From the NCBI GenBank assembly GCA_041748555.1, contig JBGTDA010000007.1:1-40873 (forward strand): a stretch of DNA of 40,873 nucleotides. The letters run 5' to 3'. Within the stretch, counting starts at the first letter, position 1; each line of letters begins with the position of its first letter. A program made the translations under genes and the position numbers. This stretch comes from Rhodonellum sp041748555. GTDB taxonomy: Bacteria; Bacteroidota; Bacteroidia; Cytophagales; Cyclobacteriaceae. Positions 9,163-16,967 of the stretch are shown in pieces. Under the pieces are notes generated by a model that had not been told where the DNA came from, made no database searches, and saw only the letters and a list, made by a program, of their open reading frames with translations.

Positions 9163-9290
9163 TGAAGGTTGCTCTAAGATTGATATACCCGCCTGGGATC
9201 GGTAGTGGCAACTACGTAGTATTTAACGGTTATGTAGGCCACACCCGACAAGTTTACCTGGCTGATGTTTCGCAAATGATAGAACCGTAA
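9162..9290 (+). pseudogene. 42-codon ORF, possible C-terminal remnant of a beta-propeller gene
   Basis: An ATG overlaps the stop of the previous gene (TAATG) and opens a 42-codon frame that ends 4 bp before the sulfatase start. Its tail (NGYVGHTRQVYLADVSQMI) has the same pattern as the C-terminus of the beta-propeller protein at 11443-12756 (EGGQRQMYEVDIQKII), namely a last beta-strand followed by Val/Ile-Asp and two hydrophobics. It may therefore be the leftover end of a deleted paralog. It could also still be translated through coupling. The similarity is by eye over about 25 residues only. Confidence 0.35.
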
Positions 9291-9294
9291 ACTC

Positions 9295-10962
9295 ATGAAA
9301 AAAGTAGCATTCATTTCAATAGTTTTTGGCATTACGGTGGTTTTTGCTACCTGTTCACCCAATAGCAGTGAAGACAATCCACATAATGAAGTAGAAAATG
9401 TTTCCCATCCTAATGTCTTGTTCATCATCTGCGATGATCTGAACGATGCCGTAGAAGGGATGGGAGGGCATCCCCAAGCCATTACCCCTAATATGAAGAG
9501 GTTGGCTTCTCGAGGCATGCTGTTTACCAACGCACATTCTAACCACCCGATCTGCGCCCCTTCCAGGGCCAGCCTTTTTAGTGGCATCTATCCCCATAGA
9601 TCAGGGGTCTTGGAATTTAATCACTGGTCGGAAAGCGCGGTTTTAAAGGACGCCGTAAGTCTCTTTGAACATTTTAAGGCTAACGGCTACAAACTACATG
9701 GCACCGGCAAATTGCATGCTTTTGCAAAGGACTTTAGGGCAACCTGGATAAAGCCAAATGGACAATATGACTACGGGGTGGAAACCGAATACGGCCCTTT
9801 TGCATTTAATGGAAAGACACATCAGGTTACGCATCCTTCTATGGCCTATATGGATCAGTACATGCCGGACCATGATGCCAAAATGTGGACTGCCCGGGCC
9901 GAGCATAGTTTTGGTCCCCTTTCGGATGTGCCCATCATCCCGCCTAGTGAAGCAGGGGACTATCCGGGCTTTGAGGGTTGGTATATGGGAGGAAAGCAGT
10001 TCCGCTACGACAATGCCCAGGATAGGGATTCCCTTCCTGACGAAAAGTCGGCTCAATGGGCGGTAGACCGATTGCTCAGCGAGCAGACCGAACCCTTCTT
10101 GATGGGAGTAGGGTTCATCAGACCCCATACGCCGCTGTATGTGCCTAAGAAGTATTTTGATATGTTTCCTTTGGAAACGATACAATTACCACCCTATAAG
10201 GAAAATGACCTTGAGGATTGTCAAGGGTTTGTGGACTACGTAAGACGCTACGGCTTCAGCCGCTTTGACCTCTATCAACAAGCAGGTGGTGTAGAGCTAT
10301 GGAAAAAATTTCTCCAGGCATACTTGGCCAGCGTAGCATTTGTAGATGATCAATTGGGAAAGGTCTTGGACGCATTGGACAAAAGTGAATATGCCGAAAA
10401 CACCATCATCGTCTTCACCAGCGATCATGGGTTTCATTTGGGGGAAAAGAATTACAACTTCAAATTGACCAACTGGGAAGAAGCGAGTCGGGTGCCCCTG
10501 ATCATCGTTGCCCCGGGAGTAAGCCAGGCAGGCAGTAGTACCCACCATCCGGTAAGTTTGGTTGACCTCTATCCTACTTTGAACGATCTGTGTAGTCTAC
10601 CTAAATCTCCTAACCAAGCTACCAATGGCTTTTCCTTGGACGGTAATTCCCTAAAACCTTTTCTACTAGATCCGAAGCAAGCAAAATGGGAGGGCCCGGA
10701 TGAAGCGTTGATCGCTACCTATGGCGAAACCAAAGTTGATGGAGAATGGATCATTGATGGCGAGGTGCGCTCTCACAATTTTTCGCTGAGGTCAGAAAAT
10801 TGGCGCTACACCCTGTACGAAAACGGAAGTGAAGAACTGTATGACCATAGAAGCGATCCCCACGAGTGGAATAACCTAGCTGATAACCAGGAACATGCTA
10901 CTATAAAACAAGAAATGCATGAAAAGCTGGTACAAAGGCTAGAGACAGATGCTAAACCGTAG
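9295..10962 (+). CDS. type I (formylglycine-dependent) sulfatase lipoprotein, iduronate-2-sulfatase-like
   Basis: This enzyme hydrolyses sulfate esters, presumably on the glycan imported or processed by this PUL. The N-terminus has a lipobox-like VFATC (Cys20), suggesting a lipid-anchored protein. The metal-binding Asp pair is in FIICDDLND (residues 47-48), and the S1 signature CAPSRASLFSG places the Cys converted to formylglycine at residue 87. Later conserved blocks include HGTGKLH, GFIRPHTPLYVP, TSDHGFHLGEKNYNFK and NWEEASRVPLI, which resemble iduronate-2-sulfatase-type members. The C-terminal ELYDHRSDPHEWNNLAD block is complete. The length of 555 aa is normal. A Cys-type sulfatase needs an anaerobic or FGE-type maturase, and none is in the window. 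The exact substrate is unknown. Confidence 0.95.
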   Translation: MKKVAFISIVFGITVVFATCSPNSSEDNPHNEVENVSHPNVLFIICDDLNDAVEGMGGHPQAITPNMKRLASRGMLFTNAHSNHPICAPSRASLFSGIYPHRSGVLEFNHWSESAVLKDAVSLFEHFKANGYKLHGTGKLHAFAKDFRATWIKPNGQYDYGVETEYGPFAFNGKTHQVTHPSMAYMDQYMPDHDAKMWTARAEHSFGPLSDVPIIPPSEAGDYPGFEGWYMGGKQFRYDNAQDRDSLPDEKSAQWAVDRLLSEQTEPFLMGVGFIRPHTPLYVPKKYFDMFPLETIQLPPYKENDLEDCQGFVDYVRRYGFSRFDLYQQAGGVELWKKFLQAYLASVAFVDDQLGKVLDALDKSEYAENTIIVFTSDHGFHLGEKNYNFKLTNWEEASRVPLIIVAPGVSQAGSSTHHPVSLVDLYPTLNDLCSLPKSPNQATNGFSLDGNSLKPFLLDPKQAKWEGPDEALIATYGETKVDGEWIIDGEVRSHNFSLRSENWRYTLYENGSEELYDHRSDPHEWNNLADNQEHATIKQEMHEKLVQRLETDAKP

Positions 10963-11000
10963 AATGAAATAACAACCTAAACACTTTAAATTATTATGTT

Positions 11001-11370
11001 ATGAAAAAAATTACGATCATCCTCTCATTTTTTCTAATTGGACATGGTACAGATAAGCTATAACTCTTCATCCATTGATGGTGTGGGTCTGGCGGGTCAT
11101 CTGCGGACTCATGCCCTTATCGCCCGGACTATTTTCTGGCATTACCCACACTACCATGATCAAGGCAGCCGCCCCGCCAGGGCATTAAGGACAGGCCCCA
11201 GGAAGTACATCGAGCACTATGAGGATCATCGGATAGAGCTTTATGATGTAACTCAAGATATAGAAGAACATCACAATATCGCAAACAATCATCCGAATGT
11301 CGTGCAAGAAATGAGAACCAAACTTTCTGGCTGGAGGGGAATTGTAAAAGCACAGATGGCGTGGATATAA
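11001..11370 (+). pseudogene. internally deleted second sulfatase gene
   Basis: An ATG at 11001 begins a plausible signal peptide (MKKITIILSFFLIG) that runs into a stop at 11063. In another frame, from about 11038 to 11370, there is a clear sulfatase C-terminus: DGVGLAGHL, ARTIFWHYPHYHDQG, ALRTGPRKYIEHYED and RIELYDVTQDIEEHHNIA. The roughly 1 kb that should encode the catalytic core, including the CxPSR motif and metal ligands, is missing, and the two remaining ends are out of frame. I read this as a sulfatase gene collapsed by an internal deletion. The intact sulfatase next door differs in sequence, so this is not a duplicate of its 3' end. Confidence 0.8.
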
Positions 11371-11442
11371 AGTACCGAGATACTGAGGAAAAGCACTAAA
11401 TAATGCCTTTCTTTAGAGTTTCTTTCAATCAAATGAAGAAAT

Positions 11443-12756
11443 ATGAAAAGAAGAAGTTTTATACAGCAAAGTGCCGCTGTGGGAGCTGGACTTATGGTCT
11501 TAGGCCGCCCTATCTATACGGTAGCAGAGGTCATCGACCTAAGCGCCGAGCTGCCCATCCAACCCATCACCAACGGCCCCCGGCAACATTGGTTTGGCTA
11601 CTACGACAAGCAGCAGGTTAGTGCGAGCGGTCGCTATGCGCTGGGCAACCAGGTAGACTTATTTTTTCGCTCTCCTACCCCCCAAGACAAGTTGCAGGTG
11701 GGACTGATCGACCTGGAAAATAAAAACGAGTGGAGGAAGCTGGGAGAGAGCAGCGCCTGGGGCTGGCAGCAGGGCTGCATGTTGCAGTGGTTGCCCGGAT
11801 CATCTGAAGAAGTAATCTGGAACGCCCGGCTGGAAGACAGCTTTGTGAGTACCATTCATAACATTAAAACCAAACAGCGGCGCATCTTGCCCAAGCCCAT
11901 CTACACCCTAAGTGCCGACGGACGCACCGGCTTCGGTATTGACTTTGCCCGCTTGCAGTTCTTCCGTCCCGGCTACGGCTACGCTACCACTGATACTTCA
12001 GTACCGGCCAAAGCCCCGGAAGATACAGGCATCTACCGGATGGATTTACAAACCGGGCAGAGCCAGTTGATCTTATCCTACGCTGATCTGGCCCAACTGG
12101 ATCGTCCATTAGGGTCAATAACGGCCAACTACCATTGGGTCAACCATTTGCTGGTCAATCCATCTGGAAATCGCTTGGTCTTTTTGAACCGATCGCGGCC
12201 TTACCCCACCCCGGAGGAGTATAAAAAAGGTGCCGGGAAGGACCTGCAGGGAGATGGCCTGTATGTGACTAGGGCCATTACGGTCAACACCGATGGCAGC
12301 GACTTGTACGCCTTGAATGATTCCGGGCAGTTCTCCCACTTCATCTGGAAGGGAGACGATGCACTGTGTGCCTGGGCCGAGCCTGAGGATACCAGACAAA
12401 AAGCCTTCTATGTCTTCCAGGATAAAACCAAGCAGTACCAGATCGTCGGAAAAGAAGCCATGACGCAGAACGGACACAACACCTACGTGCCGCATACCAA
12501 GGATGAATGGATACTCAACGACACCTACCCGCAGGGGGAAGAACGGATGCAGGAGCTGTACCTCTACCATGTGCCCACTAAGCGCAAGGTGATCCTCGGC
12601 CGCTTTCATGAACCGCAGAAGTTTCAGGGCGAATGGCGCTGCGACCTGCACCCCCGCTGCAATCCGAAGGGCACTCGGGTCTACTTCGACTCTACCCATG
12701 AAGGCGGCCAGCGGCAGATGTACGAAGTGGACATTCAAAAAATCATCAAAGCATAA
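11443..12756 (+). CDS. Tat-exported beta-propeller protein, oligogalacturonate-lyase (PL22)/TolB-like
   Basis: A 437-aa protein with a twin-arginine signal (MKRRSFIQQSAAVGAG). The rest shows repeated beta-propeller blades, with motifs such as GPRQHWFGYYDKQQ near residues 45-60, SADGRTGFGIDFARL, MDLQTGQSQLI, NPSGNRLVFLNRSRPY, TVNTDGSDLYAL and, at the end, NPKGTRVYFDSTHEGGQRQM. It resembles WD40-like/TolB propellers related to PL22 oligogalacturonate lyases, which often sit in PULs, but I cannot confirm the catalytic His set. ATGs at 11404 and 11433 also exist, but 11443 gives the proper Tat signal. The region is visibly richer in G+C than the flanks. GH2 follows after 8 bp. A lyase or glycan-binding role is inferred. 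Confidence 0.75.
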   Translation: MKRRSFIQQSAAVGAGLMVLGRPIYTVAEVIDLSAELPIQPITNGPRQHWFGYYDKQQVSASGRYALGNQVDLFFRSPTPQDKLQVGLIDLENKNEWRKLGESSAWGWQQGCMLQWLPGSSEEVIWNARLEDSFVSTIHNIKTKQRRILPKPIYTLSADGRTGFGIDFARLQFFRPGYGYATTDTSVPAKAPEDTGIYRMDLQTGQSQLILSYADLAQLDRPLGSITANYHWVNHLLVNPSGNRLVFLNRSRPYPTPEEYKKGAGKDLQGDGLYVTRAITVNTDGSDLYALNDSGQFSHFIWKGDDALCAWAEPEDTRQKAFYVFQDKTKQYQIVGKEAMTQNGHNTYVPHTKDEWILNDTYPQGEERMQELYLYHVPTKRKVILGRFHEPQKFQGEWRCDLHPRCNPKGTRVYFDSTHEGGQRQMYEVDIQKIIKA

Positions 12757-12764
12757 ATCTAAAC

Positions 12765-14804
12765 ATGTTAAAATTCATTCTTACGATAGCCTTTTTATTA
12801 CACTTCACTTTCCTGTTTGCCCAACCGCTCGACAGCCTCATCACCCAAGACTGGCGTTTTGTGAAGGGCTACCAATACAACATGCAGAAGAACCCACCCT
12901 GGCAGCAGGTAAATCTGCCCCACACCTGGAACGCGGAAGATGCCCTGGCCGGAGAGCTGGACTACTACCGGGGCCCGGCCTGGTACGAGAAAGAGCTGGC
13001 CTTGCCTGTTGATGCTCAAGACCAGCGCCTGTTCCTGCGCTTTGAGGGCAGCAATGCCGTGACCGATGTCTTTGTCAATCATAAGCTTGTTGGTCGCCAT
13101 GAAGGGGGCTATACGGCTTTCTGCTTTGAGATCACTGACCTGGCCAAACTGGATAGCATCAACACCCTATCGGTGAAGGTCAACAATGCCTACGATGCCA
13201 CCCTGATACCCCTGACTGGCGACTTCAACCACTACGGTGGCCTGTACCGTCCTGTGCATCTGCTCATCAAATCCAAAACCTGCATCAGTCCCCTTGACTA
13301 CGCCTCTTCAGGAGTGTACATCCGACAGGACTCAGTCAGCAAGGACCAGGCCCGGGTCACCCTCACCACACTGATATCCAATACTGATTCGGCCGGTGCA
13401 TACACAGTGCGGGTGCAAGTACAGGATGCCAGTGGAAAGACCGTCGCTAAGGCAGAGCAAGAACAGACCATCGCTTCCGATAACACCGCATCGTTCGTCA
13501 CTGCGCTCACTCTTGAGCAACCCCACCTCTGGCAAGGACGTCGCGATCCATACCTTTATCAAGTCGTGGTCAGTTTGCTCAACCAAGCCGGACAAGTGCT
13601 GGATGAAAGCGTTCAACCCCTGGGACTGCGCTACTTCCGCCTGGATGCGGATAAGGGCTTCTTTCTGAACGGGGAATACTTAGACCTGCAGGCAGTGAAC
13701 CGCCACCAGGATAGGGCAGTCAAAGGCCCGGCCATCAGCAAAGCGGATATGCAGGAAGACATGCAGATCATGCTGGAGATGGGCGTGAATGCCGTCCGAC
13801 TGGCCCACTATCCCCACTCCGATTACTTCTATCACCTATGTGATTCATTAGGCATTATCGTATGGACGGAGCTTCCCTGGCTTGGGCCGGGCGGCTATCT
13901 GGGACAGAGCTACATCGCTTCGGATGAATTTCACCAGAACGGCGAGCAGCAGCTACGCGAGATGATCCACCAGCACTATAACCACCCAAGCATCGTGTTT
14001 TGGGGCCTCTATAACGAAGTGAAGCCTGACTGGGACGACCCTTATGCCTTTATGGAAACCCTGGACAGCCTCGCCCATGCCCTAGACCCTGACCGCCTGA
14101 CGGTGGCCGCTACCTTTCTGGACAACCGCAACAATGAGGTGACCGATGCCATCGGCTGGAACAAGTACTTCGGCTGGTACGGCGGGCAGCCCAGTGAGAT
14201 TGGCATCTGGGCTGACGATTTGCACCAGAGGCAGCCGGACCGACCACTGGCCCTAGGAGAGTATGGGGCGGGGGCAAGCATCAGGCATCACCAAGACAGC
14301 CTACTTGCCCCTGACCCGGGCGGTGACTGGCACCCAGAGAGCTGGCAGGCGTACTTCCACGAGCAGCACTGGCCGCAGTTGAAAGCCCGTCCCTTCCTCT
14401 GGGGTAAGTTCATCTGGCTGATGTTTGAAAACGGGGCTGCACATCGGCGGGAAGGCGACCGCATCGGCATCAACGACAAGGGGCTGGTTACTTTTGACCG
14501 GAAGACCAAGAAAGACGCCTACTACTACTACCAAGCGCAATGGAGTGAAGAACCGATGGTCTACCTCGCCGACCGGCGCTATGTTGACAGAAAGCAAGCG
14601 GAGACAGAAGTGAAAGTGTACAGCAACCAGTCTGAGGTCATATTGTATCACAACGGCAAGAAAATCGGGAGGATGAGTGAAAGTCAGCCCGGGGTGTTCC
14701 GTTCCCCTATTACATTGCAATCAGGAGAAAACAAGATGAGTGTAAGGGTTAAAATAAAGAAGAAAGAGCTAACTGATATGGTGAATTGGCAATATCTTCG
14801 CTAA
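12765..14804 (+). CDS. glycoside hydrolase family 2 (beta-galactosidase-like), secreted
   Basis: This exo-acting glycosidase most likely removes beta-linked galactose, glucuronic acid or a related sugar. A signal peptide (residues 1-19, ending FAQ) is followed by the GH2 jelly-roll (about 25-170, with LPHTWNAEDA, YYRGPAWYEKEL and NHYGGLYRPVHL), an immunoglobulin-like domain (about 175-290) and the TIM barrel. The acid/base is Glu418 in GLYNEV, and the nucleophile is Glu499 in LALGEYGAGAS. At 679 aa it lacks the long C-terminal modules of some GH2 enzymes. It starts 8 bp after the beta-propeller gene. G+C is visibly high, like that gene. The substrate is not fixed by sequence. Confidence 0.95.
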   Translation: MLKFILTIAFLLHFTFLFAQPLDSLITQDWRFVKGYQYNMQKNPPWQQVNLPHTWNAEDALAGELDYYRGPAWYEKELALPVDAQDQRLFLRFEGSNAVTDVFVNHKLVGRHEGGYTAFCFEITDLAKLDSINTLSVKVNNAYDATLIPLTGDFNHYGGLYRPVHLLIKSKTCISPLDYASSGVYIRQDSVSKDQARVTLTTLISNTDSAGAYTVRVQVQDASGKTVAKAEQEQTIASDNTASFVTALTLEQPHLWQGRRDPYLYQVVVSLLNQAGQVLDESVQPLGLRYFRLDADKGFFLNGEYLDLQAVNRHQDRAVKGPAISKADMQEDMQIMLEMGVNAVRLAHYPHSDYFYHLCDSLGIIVWTELPWLGPGGYLGQSYIASDEFHQNGEQQLREMIHQHYNHPSIVFWGLYNEVKPDWDDPYAFMETLDSLAHALDPDRLTVAATFLDNRNNEVTDAIGWNKYFGWYGGQPSEIGIWADDLHQRQPDRPLALGEYGAGASIRHHQDSLLAPDPGGDWHPESWQAYFHEQHWPQLKARPFLWGKFIWLMFENGAAHRREGDRIGINDKGLVTFDRKTKKDAYYYYQAQWSEEPMVYLADRRYVDRKQAETEVKVYSNQSEVILYHNGKKIGRMSESQPGVFRSPITLQSGENKMSVRVKIKKKELTDMVNWQYLR

Positions 14805-14842
14805 GAACAAAATTGTTCGGATCTTTTTATAATTATACCATT

Positions 14843-15268
14843 ATGAAAATTATTCAAACAAAAGACCCGAAAGAATTAGGGAAAAATGCCGGAAAAGAAG
14901 CTGCAATTCAAATTAGGAAGGCAATCAATAATAATGGATATGCAAACATAGTGCTAGCCACCGGTACCAGTCAATTTGAAACAATAAATCAATTGATGAA
15001 AGAGGATGTTTCATGGGAAAAAGTAACTGTTTTTCATTTGGACGAATATATCGGTATTTCCAAAACCCATCCGGCCAGTTTTCGAAAATATCTTCAGGAA
15101 AGATTTGTAGATAAGATAGATAAACTCGGCTCCATCTATCTGATTGACGGGGAGAAGAGCCCGGAGGAGGAATGCAAACAACTGGGGGAATTGATATCCA
15201 AATATCACATTGATGTCGCATTAGTCGGAATCGGAGAAAACGGGCATTTAGCGTTTAATCTAACTTAA
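14843..15268 (+). pseudogene. glucosamine-6-phosphate deaminase-like gene truncated by IS200-type element
   Basis: The best start is the ATG at 14843 (MKIIQTKDPKELGKNAG), 38 bp after GH2. The frame carries the NagB/6-phosphogluconolactonase-fold features LATGTSQFETI, VTVFHLDEYIGIS (general-base Asp region) and VGIGENGHLAFN. Right after this last motif, at about 15259, native sequence stops. Five more bases lead into LT and a stop, and the IS left-end hairpin begins at 15273. About half of the usual 240-270 residues, including the rest of the active site, is gone and does not reappear after the element. The gene is therefore very probably inactive. Intact, it would convert an amino-sugar phosphate to fructose-6-phosphate plus ammonia, which hints at an amino sugar in the PUL substrate. 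Confidence 0.85.
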
Positions 15269-15272
15269 AAAT

Positions 15273-15291
15273 CCACCTTCTTTGAAGGTGG
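15273..15291 (+). repeat. IS left-end hairpin
   Basis: CCACCTTC-TTT-GAAGGTGG forms a perfect 8-bp stem with a 3-nt loop. IS200/IS605 transposases recognise such subterminal hairpins as single-stranded DNA. The right-end copy differs only in its loop (TTA). Confidence 0.85.
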
Positions 15292-15321
15292 TGATGTCCT
15301 TGATAGCTTTGCATAAAAAGG

Positions 15322-15762
15322 ATGCGTAAATATAAGAAGTTAAGTCATGTTATCTATTATCATGAATATCATATCGTATGGACGCCAAAATATAGGGATA
15401 AGATATTGGAAGGAACGATAAAGGTTTTTGTAGAAGAGACCATAATAAGTCTCTGTGAGTGGAAAAGGATAGAGATAAGTGAGATGAATGTGAGGAAGGA
15501 TCATATTCATATGGTAGTTTGTATTCCTCCAAAAATATCGGTAAGCCAGTTCATGGGGATAATAAAAGGCAAAACGGCCATCAAAGTGTTCAAAAGTTTT
15601 CCGGGCCTAAAGAAGAAACCTTACTGGGGGAACCACTTTTGGTCGCGGGGTAATTGTTCAAGTACAATAGGTCTGGATGAGGAAAAGATAAAGAAATATG
15701 TTAAGTACCAAGAAGAACAGGAGAAAAAAGTAGAACAGCAGCAATTAGGATTTGACTTCTAG
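15322..15762 (+). CDS. tnpA: IS200/IS605-family Y1 transposase
   Basis: A 146-aa HUH-type single-strand transposase. The HUH motif is His61-Ile-His63 within RKDHIHMVV, and the catalytic tyrosine is most likely Tyr126 in IKKYVKYQEEQ. Family blocks YHIVWTPKYR, ISVSQFMGIIKGKTAI and PYWGNHFWSRGNCSSTIG are all present, and the length is normal (about 140-155 aa), so it looks intact. It cuts and rejoins single-stranded DNA at the hairpin-bearing ends. The gene starts 31 bp after the left hairpin and ends 33 bp before the right hairpin. Confidence 0.95.
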   Translation: MRKYKKLSHVIYYHEYHIVWTPKYRDKILEGTIKVFVEETIISLCEWKRIEISEMNVRKDHIHMVVCIPPKISVSQFMGIIKGKTAIKVFKSFPGLKKKPYWGNHFWSRGNCSSTIGLDEEKIKKYVKYQEEQEKKVEQQQLGFDF

Positions 15763-15770
15763 AGCTGCGG

Positions 15771-15786
15771 AACCCCTTTGGGGGTT
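15771..15786 (+). terminator. hairpin just downstream of the IS transposase
   Basis: AACCCC-TTTG-GGGGTT gives a 6-bp stem and a 4-nt loop, 8 bp after the transposase stop and before the right-end hairpin. There is no clear T-run after it. It may act as a weak terminator or be part of the structured right end. Confidence 0.4.
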
Positions 15787-15794
15787 AGTCAAAG

Positions 15795-15813
15795 CCACCT
15801 TCTTAGAAGGTGG
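15795..15813 (+). repeat. IS right-end hairpin
   Basis: CCACCTTC-TTA-GAAGGTGG forms a perfect 8-bp stem matching the left-end hairpin at 15273-15291 except for the loop. It is the expected right-end recognition structure of the element. Confidence 0.85.
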
Positions 15814-15828
15814 ATTCTTTACTGATTT

Positions 15829-15872
15829 TTTCGGAACGGGAATAAATCAATTCATTAACCTGAATTTTCAAG
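15829..15872 (-). pseudogene. scrap of a paralog of the adjacent lipoprotein gene
   Basis: Read on the minus strand, this segment encodes KIQVNELIYSRSE, which matches DGQVNELIFSRSDE of the intact lipoprotein gene at 15914-16591. The nucleotide match is also visible by eye: TCGGAACGGGAA followed by AATCA occurs at 15831 and again near 16374. Only about 13 residues survive, directly next to the IS right end. It looks like the remnant of a second copy removed by deletion or recombination. Confidence 0.5.
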
Positions 15873-15913
15873 ATCATCCCATTTATTCCACCTCTCATTT
15901 ATATTTTCTTGCA

Positions 15914-16591
15914 TCAATTCGCACTTACCAATAACAGCAAAAATAAACCAAACCCTACCACAATACCTGCTAATAAATAAAGGCCATAACCTACCACACG
16001 TCCTGCGCTATTTCTCAAAACTGTGACCTTTTCTACTTCCGATAAAGGTATCACAAATGCCGTTGGGGTTATTTCCATTTGTGTATCAGGGCTTACCATT
16101 AGCTCCCCATGTAGCGATCCCTCATTCACCTCCCTATATACCATTATAAGTTGTTGGCCCTTACTTGTGTAAACTTTTATTTGTTCCCCTGCCAAGATTT
16201 TTTTGAAATCATCTTCTGTTAGCCCTTTCCCTTTTTCTATTTCAGCTGGGTTTTTACTTGGAACATTAACCCCTCTAACATTCTTGATATTTGCTATTGG
16301 AATCGTAAAATCATCAACTTTTTTTGATTGAACTGGACCTATAAAGATTTGGCCATAAACATTTGTCTCATCGGAACGGGAAAAAATCAGCTCATTCACC
16401 TGACCGTCTTTGTCAGTAATTTGTATCTTAACTCCTGGGATAATTTGTGCAAAATAGCTTGGAGGAAAGGTATCGGACTTTACAATTTTATTTTTGGGCA
16501 TTTTAATGTTTTCAATGTTTTGATAAGTCTTACAGGAAGAAAAACCTACCATAAGCAAAAGGAGGTGCCAAAGAAATAATTTAGGAGACAT
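15914..16591 (-). CDS. putative lipoprotein with C-terminal membrane segment
   Basis: The function is unknown. Starting at the ATG complementary to 16589-16591 (MSPKLFLWHLLLLMVGFSSC) gives a 225-aa protein with a clean lipobox at Cys20. The upstream in-frame start at 16621 would bury the signal peptide behind ten extra residues. The middle has two similar beta-rich stretches of the type VKIQITDKDGQVNELIFSR and IKVYTSKGQQLIMVYREV, each followed by a PI/PL-x-(N/E)-(I/V)-(K/E) strand, suggesting a repeated small beta domain. A hydrophobic segment rich in Gly, Leu and Val (about the last 25 residues) follows. It is transcribed opposite to the PUL. A scrap of a paralog lies just past its 3' end. 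Confidence 0.75.
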   Translation of the reverse strand: MSPKLFLWHLLLLMVGFSSCKTYQNIENIKMPKNKIVKSDTFPPSYFAQIIPGVKIQITDKDGQVNELIFSRSDETNVYGQIFIGPVQSKKVDDFTIPIANIKNVRGVNVPSKNPAEIEKGKGLTEDDFKKILAGEQIKVYTSKGQQLIMVYREVNEGSLHGELMVSPDTQMEITPTAFVIPLSEVEKVTVLRNSAGRVVGYGLYLLAGIVVGFGLFLLLLVSAN

Positions 16592-16621
16592 ATTTAATTG
16601 GGTTATATCGTTCATCATCAT

Positions 16622-16967
16622 TTGAACTAAAAAGGTCTACTCCGAGGATTAGAGATTAGGTAAACAAGACTGCCCACAACATAGGGCAATTCCAAAATCA
16701 GTATTTTAACTTTGCTTTTTTTACACCAAGAAAATTCATAAATTATTAAGTTTACCCAAATTTATGAAAATAAAAAATCACATCAATAAAATAAAAATTG
16801 AAAAATTAGCAAAATTTACTAATAAAATTTTATCGACAGCGGTTTGGGTTTTCACAAACCCGCTCGTCATTTTCACTCGTCAGAGTCTTTGCGGCCATAG
16901 TGAGCAAGCACGAAATCCAGACAGGATGAATTCGCTGCAGAGGAATGCTTTTTAGGAGTGATACAAT
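16622..16967. other. non-coding, AT-rich gap with small hairpin
   Basis: This gap of about 350 bp holds no gene that I can support. It contains a TAACTTTG at 16707-16714, which fits the Bacteroidota -7 pattern on the + strand but has no clear -33 partner. An AT-rich tract lies around 16740-16835. A GGTTTG/CAAACC stem (16841-16846 with 16855-16860) is followed by a short direct repeat CTCGTCA. The downstream gene appears to lack its N-terminal part, so some of this DNA may be the decayed 5' end or a deletion junction. Confidence 0.4.

Larger units (their letters stand above)
15260..15822 (+). mobile_element. IS200/IS605-type insertion sequence (tnpA only)
   Basis: A short element of about 560 bp containing one Y1 transposase gene and near-identical imperfect palindromes at both ends (15273-15291 and 15795-15813). 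No accessory tnpB is present, as in IS200-group elements. The exact ends are uncertain because this family makes no target duplication and inserts next to a 4-5 nt target. The left boundary is set by where nagB homology stops. The element sits inside the deaminase-like gene, but the right flank is unrelated to it, so a deletion next to the insertion probably occurred. Confidence 0.85.

Noticed and set aside
14786..14842. Upstream in-frame start for the nagB-like frame, overlapping GH2
   Set aside because: The added residues are not part of the NagB family N-terminus, whereas MKIIQTKDPKELG at 14843 is a typical start.
15752..15934. 60-codon + strand ORF over the IS200 right end
   Set aside because: It overlaps the transposase 3' end, the right-end hairpin and the paralog scrap on the opposite strand. 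It is not continued nagB.
16764..16955. 63-codon ORF before the SocA-like gene
   Set aside because: AT-biased start and an unstructured tail with no resemblance to the expected zinc-ribbon/HTH part of the downstream gene.
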